From: Acholoe squamosa
Lineage: Eukaryota > Annelida > Polychaeta > Phyllodocida > Polynoidae
Assembly (NCBI GenBank): GCA_949317995.1
Contig: OX439043.1
Span: 44,831,560-44,895,559 of the forward strand
Length of the DNA stretch: 64,000 nt
Direction of reading: 5' to 3'
Each line of letters begins with the position of its first letter. The stretch's first letter is position 1. The translations under genes and the position numbers were made by a program. This document shows positions 12,441 through 23,645 of this stretch, one piece after another. The notes under the pieces were generated by a model. That model was not told where the DNA came from and did no database searches. It worked only from the letters and a program-made list of their open reading frames with translations.

Positions 12441-12602
12441 GACGAGAAATGCTCGGTTCAAACCACATCTGGATATGATACAAAGGCCGGGCAGGCAACG
12501 ACTGCGGGCTGACCGCTACCATAACCGTGGGACGCATTCAAACATAGCCAAGCCGAGACGGCGTGTGCAGTGCCGCTGTCCGCTGCCGGGCACAGAAGGA
12601 GG

Positions 12603-12672
12603 AGACGCGGTGGTCTAGTGGTTAGCACGTTGCGCTCAGCCGTGAGAGGTCTGCAGATCGATTCCCGGCACG
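12603..12672 (+). repeat. tRNA-like SINE promoter region
   Basis: Contains an A-box-like TGGTCTAGTGGTTAGCA and, about 45 bases on, a B-box-like AGATCGATTCCCGG. This resembles the head of a tRNA-derived SINE. It leads straight into the 80-bp tandem array, which may be the SINE body. Confidence 0.5.
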
Positions 12673-12912
12673 GACGCGTCTTTTTTCGCTGTGTGCGCTG
12701 TCGCTGTCTGCTGCCGGGTGAGGAGGTGTATTATACACAAACATAACAGCGAGACGCATCTTTTTTCGCCGTGTGCGCTGTCGCTGTCGGCTGCCAGGCG
12801 AGGAGGTGTATTATACACAAACATAACAGCGAGACGCATTGAAATCTTTTGCCGTGTGCCGCTGCCAAGCCTAGCCGAGACCGGGGCTGTCGCTGTCCGC
12901 TGCCGGGTGCCG
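12673..12912 (+). repeat. 80-bp GC-rich tandem repeat, three copies
   Basis: Units start at 12673, 12753 and 12833 with GACGC(G/A)T. The first two are nearly identical over 80 bp, including CTGTCGCTGTC, GAGGAGGTGTATTATACACA and AACATAACAGCGA. The third is diverged and runs into GCCGCTGCC-rich sequence. A related piece (GACGCATTCAAACATAGCCA) lies upstream near 12532. Short open frames on both strands here are products of the repeat. Confidence 0.8.
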
Positions 12913-13038
12913 AGATGTATGTACCTGTGTACACTCAATGGCTGGCATCGAGTCCCGGGGAGGGGGAATAATTTTTGTTTTCAACTTGAATTTATTGGTA
13001 TAATATTGATTATTTATTGGTTTCGTGGTATAAAATAA

Positions 13039-13159
13039 GTAGTCAATGGATAACTCATGACTTGTGTGTGTTAGCAAAGGCTAATAACACTCGGCCTACA
13101 GACTCGTGTCATTATCCTTCACTAACACACACGCGTCATGAGTTATCCATTGATTACTT
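13039..13159. mobile_element. Near-perfect long hairpin (foldback MITE)
   Basis: The left arm starts GTAGTCAATGGATAACTCAT and the right arm ends ATGAGTTATCCATTGATTAC. The arms pair over more than 40 bp, and the centre (AATAACACTCGG / CGAGTGTTATT-like) also pairs imperfectly. If transcribed it would form a long stem. Confidence 0.75.
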
Positions 13160-13799
13160 GTTCAATAGCGTGTGGGCTACTATGACCGTTTGTAAATAGT
13201 TTTGAGCACTCTATACTATTGACCAATGACTGCAGATCTCCTATAGAAAAGAAATCAGGAGTGCTTTTATTTCAACACGTACCAACATTGAAAGTCACAA
13301 GACTATAGATGTGCTTACATGGTCCTCTATGTTGTTGTTGATAGGAATTTTATTGAACATAAAATACCCACATAGAGGAGATCTACAATTGTGCTTTTTC
13401 ATTATGATCACATTATGCTTGATGTCAGGCTGTATGCTGCTTTTTAGGTTTGCCAATAATTCCGATCAATAAAATCAATTCAGAGGTACACACCTGAATG
13501 AGTATCAATATCAGGAATATTCATGAGAGACATGGGGCTGCGCTCAGCTTGCATGTAAACTTGTTAAGTGTCATCAGATTTACACAGTCAATGCCGGACC
13601 AGTGAGAATGATGACTAGGAATACTTTGGTTACATAATAAATGTATGGGAATGAATATATCGGTAATGGGATAAAGGTGACAAATGACATGCTGTATTAT
13701 CTCATTCATTCATTGATTTATTTTGGTCATTATTATCCAAAGGAAGGAATCTAACCTGAGGCAGCATGTGTAACGATTGCTGGAAGTTCCTGCTTGTCT
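13160..13799. other. No gene seen
   Basis: AT-rich sequence between the hairpin and the SINE-like repeat. Nothing recognised. Confidence 0.4.
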
Positions 13800-13981
13800 C
13801 GGGCTTCCCTATCCCACTTAAGAGGGTCTACTTCTCATCTTTCCTATCCCCTCAGGATGTGTGTGGTGCACATATGCGCGGGCACTGACACATTCCTCTG
13901 TGAAATTGTGTAATGAAGTTCTCACCATGAATATGACCTTAGCTGTCGAAATGGCGTTAAACATCTATTACTCACTCACTA
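13800..13981 (+). repeat. SINE-like repeat with (ACTC)n tail, copy 1
   Basis: Aligns with 56786-56967 at about 90% by eye. It shares GGGCTTCCCTA, CTTTCCTATCCCCTC, ACACATTCCTCTGTGAAATT, CATGAATATGACCTTAGCTG and a tail TCGAAATGGCGTTAAACATC followed by TATTACTCACTCACT. A conserved 3' end closing on a short tandem tail is typical of SINEs. No tRNA head is visible, so both copies may be 5'-truncated. Confidence 0.7.
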
Positions 13982-14379
13982 ACTTCTGCTTGTCTGTCGC
14001 ACACATCCTACCAATGTAGACATTAGATATCTATAATAAAGTGGTGCCTAGACAGGGAGACTCTACTATTACATGGCTTGGCCAAATAGGAAATCAGACA
14101 TATGTCACAGTTGCTGACCAAGAAAAATCATCATCACTAGGGCAGAGTTGTGGAAGTCGGTGGTGTAGACTTTTACCTGAGAGGTAAAATACATGGGACG
14201 TTAATTTGGGGTTATTGCAGGTGCTATATGCAATTTAAGTGATATGTCAAAAGCACTCATTGCAATAGTAAGTGGGCCTGGTTTGAGTAGGAGAGTCACT
14301 GATGTCAAAGATCCCTGCAATAACCTAAATAGATCTATATATGCATGGCATATCTGCAGTTCTACCATTATGGGTGTCG

Positions 14380-14605
14380 ACCACTACATTTGACATGGTG
14401 ACATGGCCATTTCTTAAAATCGGCATGTGACATGGGCCTTAGTGGCATAAGGTGAAGACTTAGTGACATGACATAGGTCCTTTCTTAAATTCGACATGGG
14501 ATATTGAAGGGTCTTAGACGTGACAGGGGACATGGGGATTTAAGTGACATGTGACATAAGCATTTCTTAAAAACATGGGGGACCCCCCATCCACATCCCC
14601 TACCA
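14380..14605 (+). repeat. GACATGG-rich repeat family, copy 1
   Basis: Composed of degenerate subrepeats of the type TTTCTTAAAATCGACATG-GACATGG, ending GGGGACC(C)CCCATCCACATCCCC. The same structure and end occur at 36140-36345. Class unknown. Confidence 0.65.
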
Positions 14606-16829
14606 TAAGCACGCAGACAGGGCAGTTTGATCCGGTAGAGCTCAGTTTAACCATACCGAGACTGGAAGGGCTTAATCCTGGGATAATGCCCTGAGGATAT
14701 ATATATAATGCCCTGTATATTTGCTATATGATGTTGTTGCTACGCAAAATGTCGTAATTTTTTTTGCTATGGGAAGTTTTAACACGTCACTTCCGGATTG
14801 AAACGTGTGTCATGCTTTTTAGAATCACATTGACTGTGTTTATGAGGGGGGACGGAAATGGGTCTACATTAACGTAGGATACTTCCTACATAAGCTACCC
14901 CAGATTCTCATTTTGTATCTGCTTAAAGACCATCTTGAAGATAGAGAATATATATGGGTAAAATCTTTTTTAAGGGTCTCAACTTTCGGCACTCACTGCT
15001 GCGGAAAATTCTTAATGTCATATTGGCTGTTTCAGCCATCACCAACATATAGCAGACACTTAGATCTAAAGTGTTTTTTTTTTTTTTTTAATTAGTCCAT
15101 TTTGACGATTTTTAGTTGGTTTAGGCCCTAAATACTATGAAAATCTGAGCTTTTTAAAATGACACAAACCCTATATCTAGCAGTATAATTTGATGCAGAC
15201 TCCAGTTAAGAGGTCAATATCCATTTCAATCAATCACATTAGGCTGGAAAATTAGATAAACAAAATATATTTGATATATCTGAAGGCATTATATTAGTAT
15301 TTTCAGCCTGATTTTGCATATAGGTGAATTTATGGCAATGTAAGATCTGGCATCTTGGTCATAATTTCTTTAATTTTGTAGTGAAATGCTTGTAAAATCA
15401 CAAGTAATTCATCCCCTGTGAGTATTTTTGCCATACAAAATATCAATGAGCTATCTTAAATATTTTGCTCTCTGTAGTACATTATATGGCTAAAAATATG
15501 GCGTGGACAGTGCACTTGCTGGACCTTACACCTAAAAGGCCTTCAATAAATGCTACAGAGGAAAAAAGTGGTGTAACTTCGGTACTAAATTGTGAAGTAA
15601 ATTTAATGTTAGGGTCATAATTTGTCATTATACAAAAGCCATTTGATGTAGCTAAGATACTTTAGGCAGGGGGTGAGCATGAAAAGTGGTTGTTTTAGCA
15701 CATTTTTTATGTTGCAACTTGGCTCGAAAGTTGAGACCCCTGAAAAAAGAATTGCCCATATACTACATCCTGTTACGAAAAACTACTGCCTCAGGAGAGG
15801 CCCAGAGGAGTAGATAAGAGAGCAACTCACACGAATAGCTAAAGGAGGTGTGATAGCTTGATATGTCAGAGGTGAGGGTGCCAGACACATTGTCCGCTGA
15901 TCGGAAATTAAATAGAGTTAAATAGAGGCCAGAGTATGTCACGATAGGTATTAGACTAACAGACTCTTCATAGGCTTGAATTTTCCTTTGAATTCGGGGC
16001 AGGTGCGGAAAAGCAGGAGCATTGACAATGATTTTCCCTAGACTAATTGGTCTGTCATTTGCCGTCCATTTTGGCTTGGGACTTCATCTTTATGAACCGT
16101 CTGGAACTGTTTTACCGTACAGCTGCACTTCTTTGGCAGACAGCCTGTTAGAGGCGTGAAATATTGCATATTGGTCAGGACGGCCCTCGACACAGGCTCC
16201 CCTACGTGTTCTTGGCATATTGCCGCTGTTCTTTGAGCAGTGGCGTGCCTGGGAGGAAGAAGCAAATAGAGCTCTGCTCTAAACGACTCTCTATCAATAC
16301 CACTCGATATATTCGGTTACCATCACCAACGGGCTTTCATACCAGGGGCAGGGATACTACGTTCATTTTTAACAAATGCTCACTACTTTTGCACCACATC
16401 AAATTTTTATTTCTAAAACCTGACCTATGTGATATGCAAAATAATGGTGATGATTATGATGAACAAGAGATTTCGAAAGCATTTAGAAAGACCAATCAAT
16501 ATAGTGTGGAGGCAACAGCCAGGAGTGCTGACCATGGGAGGACGTGCAGGCAATGAGATAGGGGGCGGGGTGTGGTGATAAGACCCTGGTGGCTGTCCGT
16601 CAATTACGCCCACTATCACAGCCCCCCTCACCCAAACTATCAACCACGCCCCGACATGTTTACGAATGTGCCCAGCTGCAGGTCTGGGGCATGTCACTGA
16701 GACAATGTCTAGGGACATGCTAAGTCTAGATTTACATGTTATAGTATGTTATTGCTCTTGTATATGATATTTAATATACAAATCATATGAGAGCATAAAA
16801 CCACTCCGATTTCTTGTGGTGTCTGTGTG
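14606..16829. other. No supported gene
   Basis: Mostly AT-rich. At about 16239 the motif CAGTGGCGTGCCTGGG resembles a hAT-like MITE end, with a possible partner (CCAGGGGCAGGGATACT) near 16341, but the pairing is weak. A 130-codon frame at 16164-16556 spans this and looks accidental. Confidence 0.35.
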
Positions 16830-16945
16830 GAATGGCAGATAAGACGGGACATGCTGGTCCCGTCTTATCAGTTTAATAGCAGTGTGTGTTGCTGGAACCA
16901 GCTCCAGACCAGCTAGTGGCCAATACACCTCTCTACAGCTTAATA
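16830..16945 (+). repeat. GATAAGA repeat family, copy 1 (short)
   Basis: Centred on a perfect 13-bp inverted repeat: GATAAGACGGGAC (16838-16850), loop ATGCTG, then GTCCCGTCTTATC (16857-16869). It is followed by GCTGGAACCAGCTCCAGACC. The same core (GGGACATGCTGGTCCC...TCTTATCAG) and CCAGCTCCA tail mark three more copies at 22.8, 23.5 and 32.3 kb. Confidence 0.65.
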
Positions 16946-18730
16946 TCCCATGAAGTCACCCTTTAATAGCGGGACAATAAAAATCATATGTACACACATG
17001 CATTTGCAGTCATAGGCCTGTGTGAAATAGTACCATCTTAAGAAATAACCCCCAGAACACGTTTGCCATTCCCATGCAGCACAATATAACTACCAACAAT
17101 TATTATCTCCCCCCCCCCATTAAGTGTTCGTCTATAATGATTTTTTTTTATAATCTTCAACATGAAAGAGGGAGCTTATGTTCCTGTGCAATTAGAATTC
17201 ATCCTGGTTCCCCTTGGTGAAAACCTTTTTATTTTACTACTTTCCAACTGCTATAAGAAAGTCCCGGAAAATTTACTCAGACAAAGAAAATTACACAGAC
17301 AAAGGAAATTGGAGATTATATATACGTTTTACAAATTTGGATGGAGTGTGGTTTAGTTTAGTTTAAATCTTTTCTATTGAAATATAACCTGGAAGAGAAG
17401 AAAAACAGTAAGTTTCATCGGCATAAACAGATTATATTCGTTACAAATAAAATATTGTAGTAAACTAACATCCATGTGGATAGTGTTTTATATTTTCATA
17501 CAGCCTACGTTTTATGTATAAATAGAATGTCTAGCTTGCTTCGGTAAGACAAATAGGTAAGATAGTGGGCTTGAGTGCAATAGCATTATCAATACCAAAA
17601 ATGTATTATTAATGTTGACGTGTATAATTTATGTACATGAGTGTTGAAACCATAATATACAGAAATAAGCATATTGTAGTTTATTTCGGGGAAACAAAAT
17701 GGTAGCATGGTTCGTTCTAAACTAAAACTTTAAAGCCCTCATCTACAATCCTCTAATGGCGATGCCTGCTGGGTTATTGCAGTCTTAGATAAACACAGAT
17801 TAGATGTTGAAGTGTGGCCATACTCATGATGTAACCTTAAACGTACAGAGTACCTCAAAGGCATGTTCTAAGTGGTAACCTCTATACATAGTTAATGCTA
17901 GTAACTGAATCTGTGAAGGGTTTGTTCAGGTTCTCTAAGGAGATGTGTGAGTGCAAACCACACATGGCTGGCACTAGGTATACATGAAGGGAAATACAGA
18001 TGGCAATATTGCCCGAGTTGGTCAATAATCCTGTAACCGGTCAACTGTACAGCACTATAGTGCTATTGGCAATGGCCGAACTAAAAATTGATATGTCAAC
18101 CATCGTTGATTTATAATCACTGAGGCTTTTAAAAAACTGCTGGTGGATGTATCTGAAAAATCCCATTACCAAAGACGGAAAAGAATGGACATCCTTATTT
18201 GACCAACATCAATTTTCTCTGTAATTTCAACCAAAACTGAAAAAAGGTAGGGCACGTGCAGAGAAATGCCAGATTCTAAACTTGGACAATGAAAATTAAT
18301 ACCCAAAGTACTATGAAATGCTAATATATGAAAACTTTCTTTAAAAATCTGGGACTCATTCCAACATCCCTGACGACAAAATAGTGGCTATAGTAGGCCT
18401 ATGTGCCTATGTATTTGTCAGGGATATTGGCAGACAGGTCGATTAACCGGATACCAAACTGTTTTACAGTCCAATGGATACAAGCACTGCTAGTTTCAAA
18501 GGGTAAAACCAAAAGTTGATGTGACCAATGGATGATATGTACACAGTTGTGTAAGCTACTCCATTTTGGGTTGAGTGTACTAAAAGGTCACTACAACGAA
18601 TTGCCTACATTCATATTTACCTAAACTAGGCTTGATAGCCAATACTCGATTATTAATTAACTAATATTATATTGCAATATACATAGCAGTGGTGGGACCT
18701 GTTCTGCCATCACGGTATTCACTTACATAT
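16946..18730. other. No gene seen
   Basis: AT-rich DNA. A short duplication (CAGACAAAG) lies near 17279-17304. No exon or mobile-element end was recognised. Confidence 0.4.
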
Positions 18731-19194
18731 CCCAGTGGGCACACTAGCATTGATTCGGCGTTGAATCAAAGTTTGCATTATTTGCATCTCAACGGGATTT
18801 GTTTCGGGATTGAAATATGTTTGAATTTGAAAGTTGACACAACATAATCAAATCAACTTTGATTTACAAATGAACTTTGATTCAATATTATAACCATCAG
18901 TGCTGATTCAACTTTAGTATTTCTTTGTTGATTCGATGTTATTTCATCGTTGATAGTTGTGAGGTGATTTTGAGTTGACATGTCAATGTTGAATCACATC
19001 AACATTGAAATTGACATTGTTGCTTCAATGTCGACTTAAATCAACATTGCTCTGTCAACTGTTGATCTGCTGTTGAAATAGTGATGGTTGACAAAATGAA
19101 ATCAATGAAAAAGTGTCGAAGACAGGTTGATCAACACTATCAACACATGTATCAACATTTGTCAACTTTGATTCAATGTCCTGTGCCCACTAGG
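18731..19194. mobile_element. 464-bp element with CCCAGTGGGCACA ends and TTGAATCAA core
   Basis: The left end CCCAGTGGGCACA and right end TGTGCCCACTAGG are inverted repeats with one mismatch. The interior is built from direct and inverted copies of TTGATTCAA/GTTGAATCA and CAACATTGA motifs. It is non-coding. Elements with this terminal motif and a simple internal repeat are common in animal genomes; the superfamily is not assigned. The flanking bases ATAT/ATAC are only a weak target duplication. Confidence 0.75.
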
Positions 19195-19613
19195 ATACAT
19201 GTATTCATATAGCAGGATGCAGCTACACCCTGTCATTTATTGGGGGAGGGGGGTCAATATGTTATTAATTAATTAGCACATAGTGGCTTAATAATATCAA
19301 TACAAGTACAAGGGTATGGTTAGTGTGTACTACCACTCATCACACCTCCAGGTGTGGAGTTTTCACATATATACAGATGTTAAGAGTCACCCATGTATAG
19401 AGTGTCTTCTGACCCCTGCAAGCTCCAAATCTCATGAGAATGCATATTAATTAGGCCTTAGCTGGTGGCTGCAGTGCAGTCACACCTGTATGCCCTACCA
19501 GTATGGTACTAGCACCCACTGATAAACATGCAAAGTCGGTATAGGATACCCGGTTAAGATCTATATATAGATGCCTACATTGACCAACGCTTTGGATACC
19601 TCGATCACATGAG
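19195..19613. other. No gene seen
   Basis: AT-rich spacer between two mobile elements. The G-run near 19241-19252 is the only low-complexity piece. Confidence 0.4.
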
Positions 19614-19996
19614 GTGTCCTGTAGGCTGTTGCTCCTATTGTAAAAAGAGCTGTGAGTATATGCCCTCTTTTCTAAACAAGTCGTGCACTGCTTCACCTAA
19701 GTACTTGCACTCACCACATTAGTCTGAAAAGTCAACTGCCTTGTTTAAAATAGATAGAGCTGCACTACCAGGTACCTACTTATGTCACACGCTCTATAGT
19801 TTATTTATAGTTTATAGTACTGACTGACTTCTCCCAACTAGGCACCTACTCAAATCCCCCTTTTTGAGCACCATACTTGAATGACCACTTGTGAGCAACA
19901 AAAGGGACAAGTTATAGCTACATGAAAAGAAAGGACTGGAAATGAGGGCATTTTTAGCCAGCTCTTCCTTTTACTATAGGAGCAACAGCCTCCTGG
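19614..19996 (-). mobile_element. Foldback/MITE family TTGCTCCT, copy 2
   Basis: Reverse-oriented relative of 11741-12104. It has inverted ends (GGCTGTTGCTCCTATTGTAA near 19624, and GGCTGTTGCTCCTATAGTAA on the opposite strand at 19969-19988) and a shared interior. The flanks differ from copy 1, which supports independent insertion. Confidence 0.75.
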
Positions 19997-20219
19997 GTGT
20001 TAGTACTTAGGAGATTGATGCAGTGGGAACGTCGTTCCCTTCCAGCACCTGCCCCCAAGACTTACAGGTAACAGCCGACAGAGGTCAAACCATAGCATTG
20101 AACAGAACAAATAACACCCCCTGCTCTAATTCCATTAATGTGCCATAGCTTTGTCTTTCTTTCTTAACTTTTACTGTTTACTGGTACTTCCTGACTCCAT
20201 GTTCATTAATCATACATAT

Positions 20220-20306
20220 CATGCCACAACGTTTGTATATTGGAGAAATATTGCACGAGTGTGCAGCGCGAGTGCAATATCTCCAATATACAAACCGAGT
20301 GGCATG
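20220..20306. mobile_element. 87-bp near-perfect hairpin
   Basis: The left arm contains GTTTGTATATTGGAGAAATA and TTGCAC; the right arm contains GTGCAATATCTCCAATATAC and AAACC. The loop is GAGTGTGCAGCGCGA. It is similar in style to the hairpins at 13039 and 39201, though the sequences are unrelated. It could be a foldback MITE or a small-RNA precursor. Confidence 0.7.
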
Positions 20307-20954
20307 AAATCTATAACCTATTTCGTTTATACTACCATTTCCTCCATTTTGTATTAATTTATTACCTGATATCCCCAGAATAAAATTAATGTAGGAGAAG
20401 ACATTTTGTAAGTGCAAGCGATCCTCTTCACCATGGCTATGTTAGTCTTCGGCGTGTGACCCGCTTTACACACATATTTTCCATAGAAACCAAGCTTGGC
20501 ATGTTAATTTCTCCAGGTGTCAACAAATATGGGATCCATAGATGATGTTCACATAGTGATTTGCTCCATAACTTTCGGAATATAGTACGATTCAATGAAT
20601 TTTCAAAGCAAACAAAAATTTATTCGTCTCGCTATCTGCCATGGCTTCTTGTTGACTGGAAGTCGCGGCGTGACACGCATGCGCACAAATATACAGGTCA
20701 CAGCTTGAACCTGGGCTTGAACAAGGAGGATGGCTGGCAATGGCGGAGCACGGCTCTGTTCACTTTGAAAATTCACCCAATCCTTCTATATTTCGAATGT
20801 TACAGACCAAAATTGCTTGGTATCACCATCTATGGATTCAGGCTGAAGGAATTAACATGACAAGCTTGGACTCTATAGAAATTAATATCTATGTGTGCAG
20901 ACATGGAGGTACTGCTAGCGGGTAGGTCAAAATCATCACTTACATTGGATTCTA
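20307..20954. other. No supported gene
   Basis: Open frames of 60-100 codons occur but lack splice context or motifs. Confidence 0.35.
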
Positions 20955-21027
20955 CTACCCGCCTGGTAGCCCAATGGCTAAGACTCTCGTCTTTCACCAA
21001 CGCAGCTGGGGAACAATTCCCATAGTG
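20955..21027 (+). repeat. tRNA-like sequence (possible SINE head)
   Basis: TAGCCCAATGGCTAAGACTC resembles a D arm with an A box. TGGGGAACAATTCCCA forms a T-arm-like stem-loop at the right distance. The B box is imperfect, and no acceptor stem closes, so this is a relic at best. Confidence 0.35.
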
Positions 21028-21213
21028 TACAAACGGTTTTAACTTGAAATGTATGGTGAGACTGACATTCCATGTCCGCCTTACATTTCCCAAAAATTTC
21101 AAAGTCCAAAAATCGGAATAAATCACTAGTGTTGTATATGCTCTGATAATGCACGACAAAGAGAAGAGTAGACTGTAGGGAGCGTTGGTATTGCGACATA
21201 GTGGGATTCTTTA

Positions 21214-21526
21214 GGGAGTGGTCATTTATTATCAACACGGGGGGTGGTGGGTTTAAGGGGGGCGTAAAAAATTCTGACCCCTCTCGAGGGGTGGGCTAAA
21301 AAAAAATTTGACCCCTTTTGAGGGAGGGCTAAAAAAATTTACCCTCTTTTTAGCAAAGAAAGCCCGTGCGCTACTATAGATCTAAGAGGGGGCGCGAAAA
21401 CTCTCTGCGCCTCTGGCGCGGGGGGCGCAAAAATATTTTACTGCCGTCGAGGGGGGGCGTAAAAAATTTTCGTGCGTCCGCGCGAAAACCCACCAGCCCC
21501 CCTGTTGATAAATAATGACCACTCCC
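21214..21526. mobile_element. PIF/Harbinger-like MITE with TTA target duplication, copy 1
   Basis: The terminal inverted repeats extend more than 30 bp: GGGAGTGGTCATTTATTATC at the left and GATAAATAATGACCACTCCC at the right. TTA flanks both sides (21211-21213 and 21527-21529). The interior is a series of (A)n-TTTTTGACCCC and GGGGCGTAAAA blocks. A three-base TWA duplication with GG-starting ends fits PIF/Harbinger; that family call is inference. A second copy is at 33165-33652. Confidence 0.8.
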
Positions 21527-21529
21527 TTA

Positions 21530-21927
21530 CTGACCAGTGAGAAAATTCCTTTTATTCAGTGCAGACTTTTTAGGTTGTATTACATAACACCTGGCATCCA
21601 TGCTAGTTTTTATCAGTCCTTATCTCGCAAGGTACCCGCTCAAGCATGGGTTAGCCAAGTAAGGATCCTGCTAACCGGGAATATATCCGATATACCCTGC
21701 CGTGTGACATCATATATGGATGGTCCCTAATCAGTTTATAACTTGCTAAGAGATGGAACAATTGATTAAAAATGTGAACTATTTTATTCGGGTGCTTATA
21801 AATATAATATGATATGCTACCAGCATGTAATAGCCGCGTGTAAGGCATGGCTTATACACTATGATAGGCTTCTTCTGCACCTTATAGTATCAGCGGGAGC
21901 GGGTGCGCCTAATAAGCAAGGATTAAT
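21530..21927. other. No gene seen
   Basis: Short spacer between two MITEs; nothing recognised. Confidence 0.4.
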
Positions 21928-22093
21928 CAGGGGCAGATTAAGGCGGGGCGCGCTCCCCCTCTGTTTTGTCAGTACTTAATTAATTAACGGTTTATTTGCA
22001 TATTTTGGACCCTAGAATTTGCTTGAAAATAGGGAGTGCGCCCCTCATTTGGGGCCGAGCCCCCTCCTTTTCCAAATCCTTGATCCGCCACTG
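21928..22093. mobile_element. hAT-like MITE, CAGGGGCAGATTAAGG ends
   Basis: Starts CAGGGGCAGATTAAGG and ends CCTTGATCCGCCACTG, imperfect inverted repeats, with a G/C-rich interior (GGGGCGCGCTCCCC, GGGGCCGAGCCCCC). CAG...CTG termini are typical of hAT-derived MITEs. No clear eight-base target duplication remains, so it is probably old. Confidence 0.6.
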
Positions 22094-22189
22094 TTCAGAG
22101 TCAGGATGTTCTACATTAGATTAGCAATAAACTGGTCTAAAACAAGAACCAGATATATCGCGGGCGGTAATAATCATTATGTGCATGAT

Positions 22190-22192
<3 letters not shown>

Positions 22193-22250
<58 letters not shown>
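22193..22250. repeat. (AT)n microsatellite
   Basis: An uninterrupted AT dinucleotide run of about 58 bp. The open frame across it is an artefact. Confidence 0.95.
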
Positions 22251-22252
<2 letters not shown>

Positions 22253-22782
22253 ACCGAGCGAGTAATGTCTGACGGCTGCAGTGCGATGGCCACATTGTCA
22301 ATGAGCTTCCAGGTCGTCAGTTATATTGAAATAGGCCCCTGTGCAATGGTACTACATGTCCTAGGATGCCGACATAATACGGAATATTTGCACCATGTAA
22401 CCTGAAACAGCATTTATTTTTGGGGGCCTGGATAACTTTACAACAGAATAATGTTTGGCATTGACTTACCTGTCAAGCTAATATGGCTGACCTGTGTTCC
22501 CATCCCCTTCCCTGTTGGTGCGTAACTTGAGAAATAAGTTTTTAGTTCTCCATTCCTGCTTTTTCTCCCACAGGTAAAATTGCAACATGATTAAAAGCGT
22601 TTGGTTGGGGAGGAAGAGGTACCTACATGGCTTTCTATTGGTAATAATCAGTTCATACCTCACTTTGAAGGTATATTTGTTGTATTACGATAGGGTCCAC
22701 ACTTTTTTTCATAAAAGGTCAGGCTGGACTCGCAGCTGAAGCTTCTTGCCTAATGCCTACCAGCCTGACACAGCTCTATAGG

Positions 22783-22975
22783 AGCCTGGACCCATATCCA
22801 GTGTGTTCACCATTTTGAATTTCGCTGGTTATGCCAAAGGTGGCAAAACACACTGATAAGACATTGTCTTGATGGGTACCTTGTCCCTGGATAACAACCA
22901 CATCCAGGGACATGCTGGTCCCCATCTTATCAGTGCAAGTCGCCAGAACCAGCTCCACTCCCGCTTACACCCAAT
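22783..22975 (+). repeat. GATAAGA repeat family, copy 2
   Basis: About 190 bp sharing ordered blocks with 32310-32512: CACCATTTTGAAT, GTGGCAAAACACACTGATAA, GATGGGTACCTTGTCCCTGG, CATCTTATCAG, CGCCAGAA-CCAGCTCCA and the end CCCGCTTA-ACCCAATAG. Non-coding. Confidence 0.8.
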
Positions 22976-23083
22976 AGCGAATATCACAGTTTAACTACAA
23001 CTCATTGCCCATGGACTGCAGCTGCATCCATGTACAATAGTATGGATGGCGGCCCACCGGTCAAGCTTTAATATTGGAACATA

Positions 23084-23305
23084 CACTGTAAAAAATAATT
23101 GTTGAATCTACCAGGGGTCCTTGTAAAACTGAATAGTGAACCACCATAATTATATTGCAGTGAACCAGTCATGAGTGTAGTTTTACAAGAAGCCCCATGC
23201 AGCAGTACAGTGGTACAAGGAATCGCTGTGAAAATAACGATGGATCTCTGCCAACTTTGGGACAAGGATTACGTTGCTATTTTGACAACATTTTATTTAA
23301 CCGTG
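23084..23305 (+). mobile_element. TA-flanked MITE, family CACTGTAAAA, copy 2
   Basis: Starts CACTGTAAAAAATAATTG, ends TTTAACCGTG, and is flanked by TA at 23082-23083 and 23306-23307. It aligns throughout with copy 1 at 7782-8009. Confidence 0.8.
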
Positions 23306-23461
23306 TAGTTGTTATTAATGATAAAAAGTGAGAATGTTGTATTTTCAAGGTCAAGGCTATTAAGGCATGGAATAGTCACACATCATAACCATGCTACATG
23401 TATTACCCTGACGGCATTCTCAATAATGCTTATATGTATTATTGATTATGAGCTTAGAGAA

Positions 23462-23645
23462 TTGGCTGGAAGCGGGTCTGGAGCTGGTTTCTGGTGACAT
23501 GCACTGATAAGAACTGATAAAATGAGACCAGCATGTCCCTGGAAGTGGGTGTTACCCAGGGACAAGGTACCCATCACAGTATGTCTTATCAGTGGGGTTT
23601 ACCTCAAACAGCAAAATTCAAAATGGTGGACCCACAGCACGTCAG
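23462..23645 (-). repeat. GATAAGA repeat family, copy 3
   Basis: Reverse-strand copy with the same block order: CACCATTTTGAATTT, TGATAAGACATA, GGGTACCTTGTCCCTGG, GGGACATGCTGGTC, TTATCAGTGCATGT and CCAGAAACCAGCTCCAGACC. Confidence 0.8.

Noticed and set aside
12603..12672. Functional tRNA gene
   Set aside because: The A and B boxes are present but arm pairing is poor; a SINE head is more likely.
16164..16556. 130-codon plus-strand frame
   Set aside because: It spans a possible MITE end and has no consistent composition or motif.
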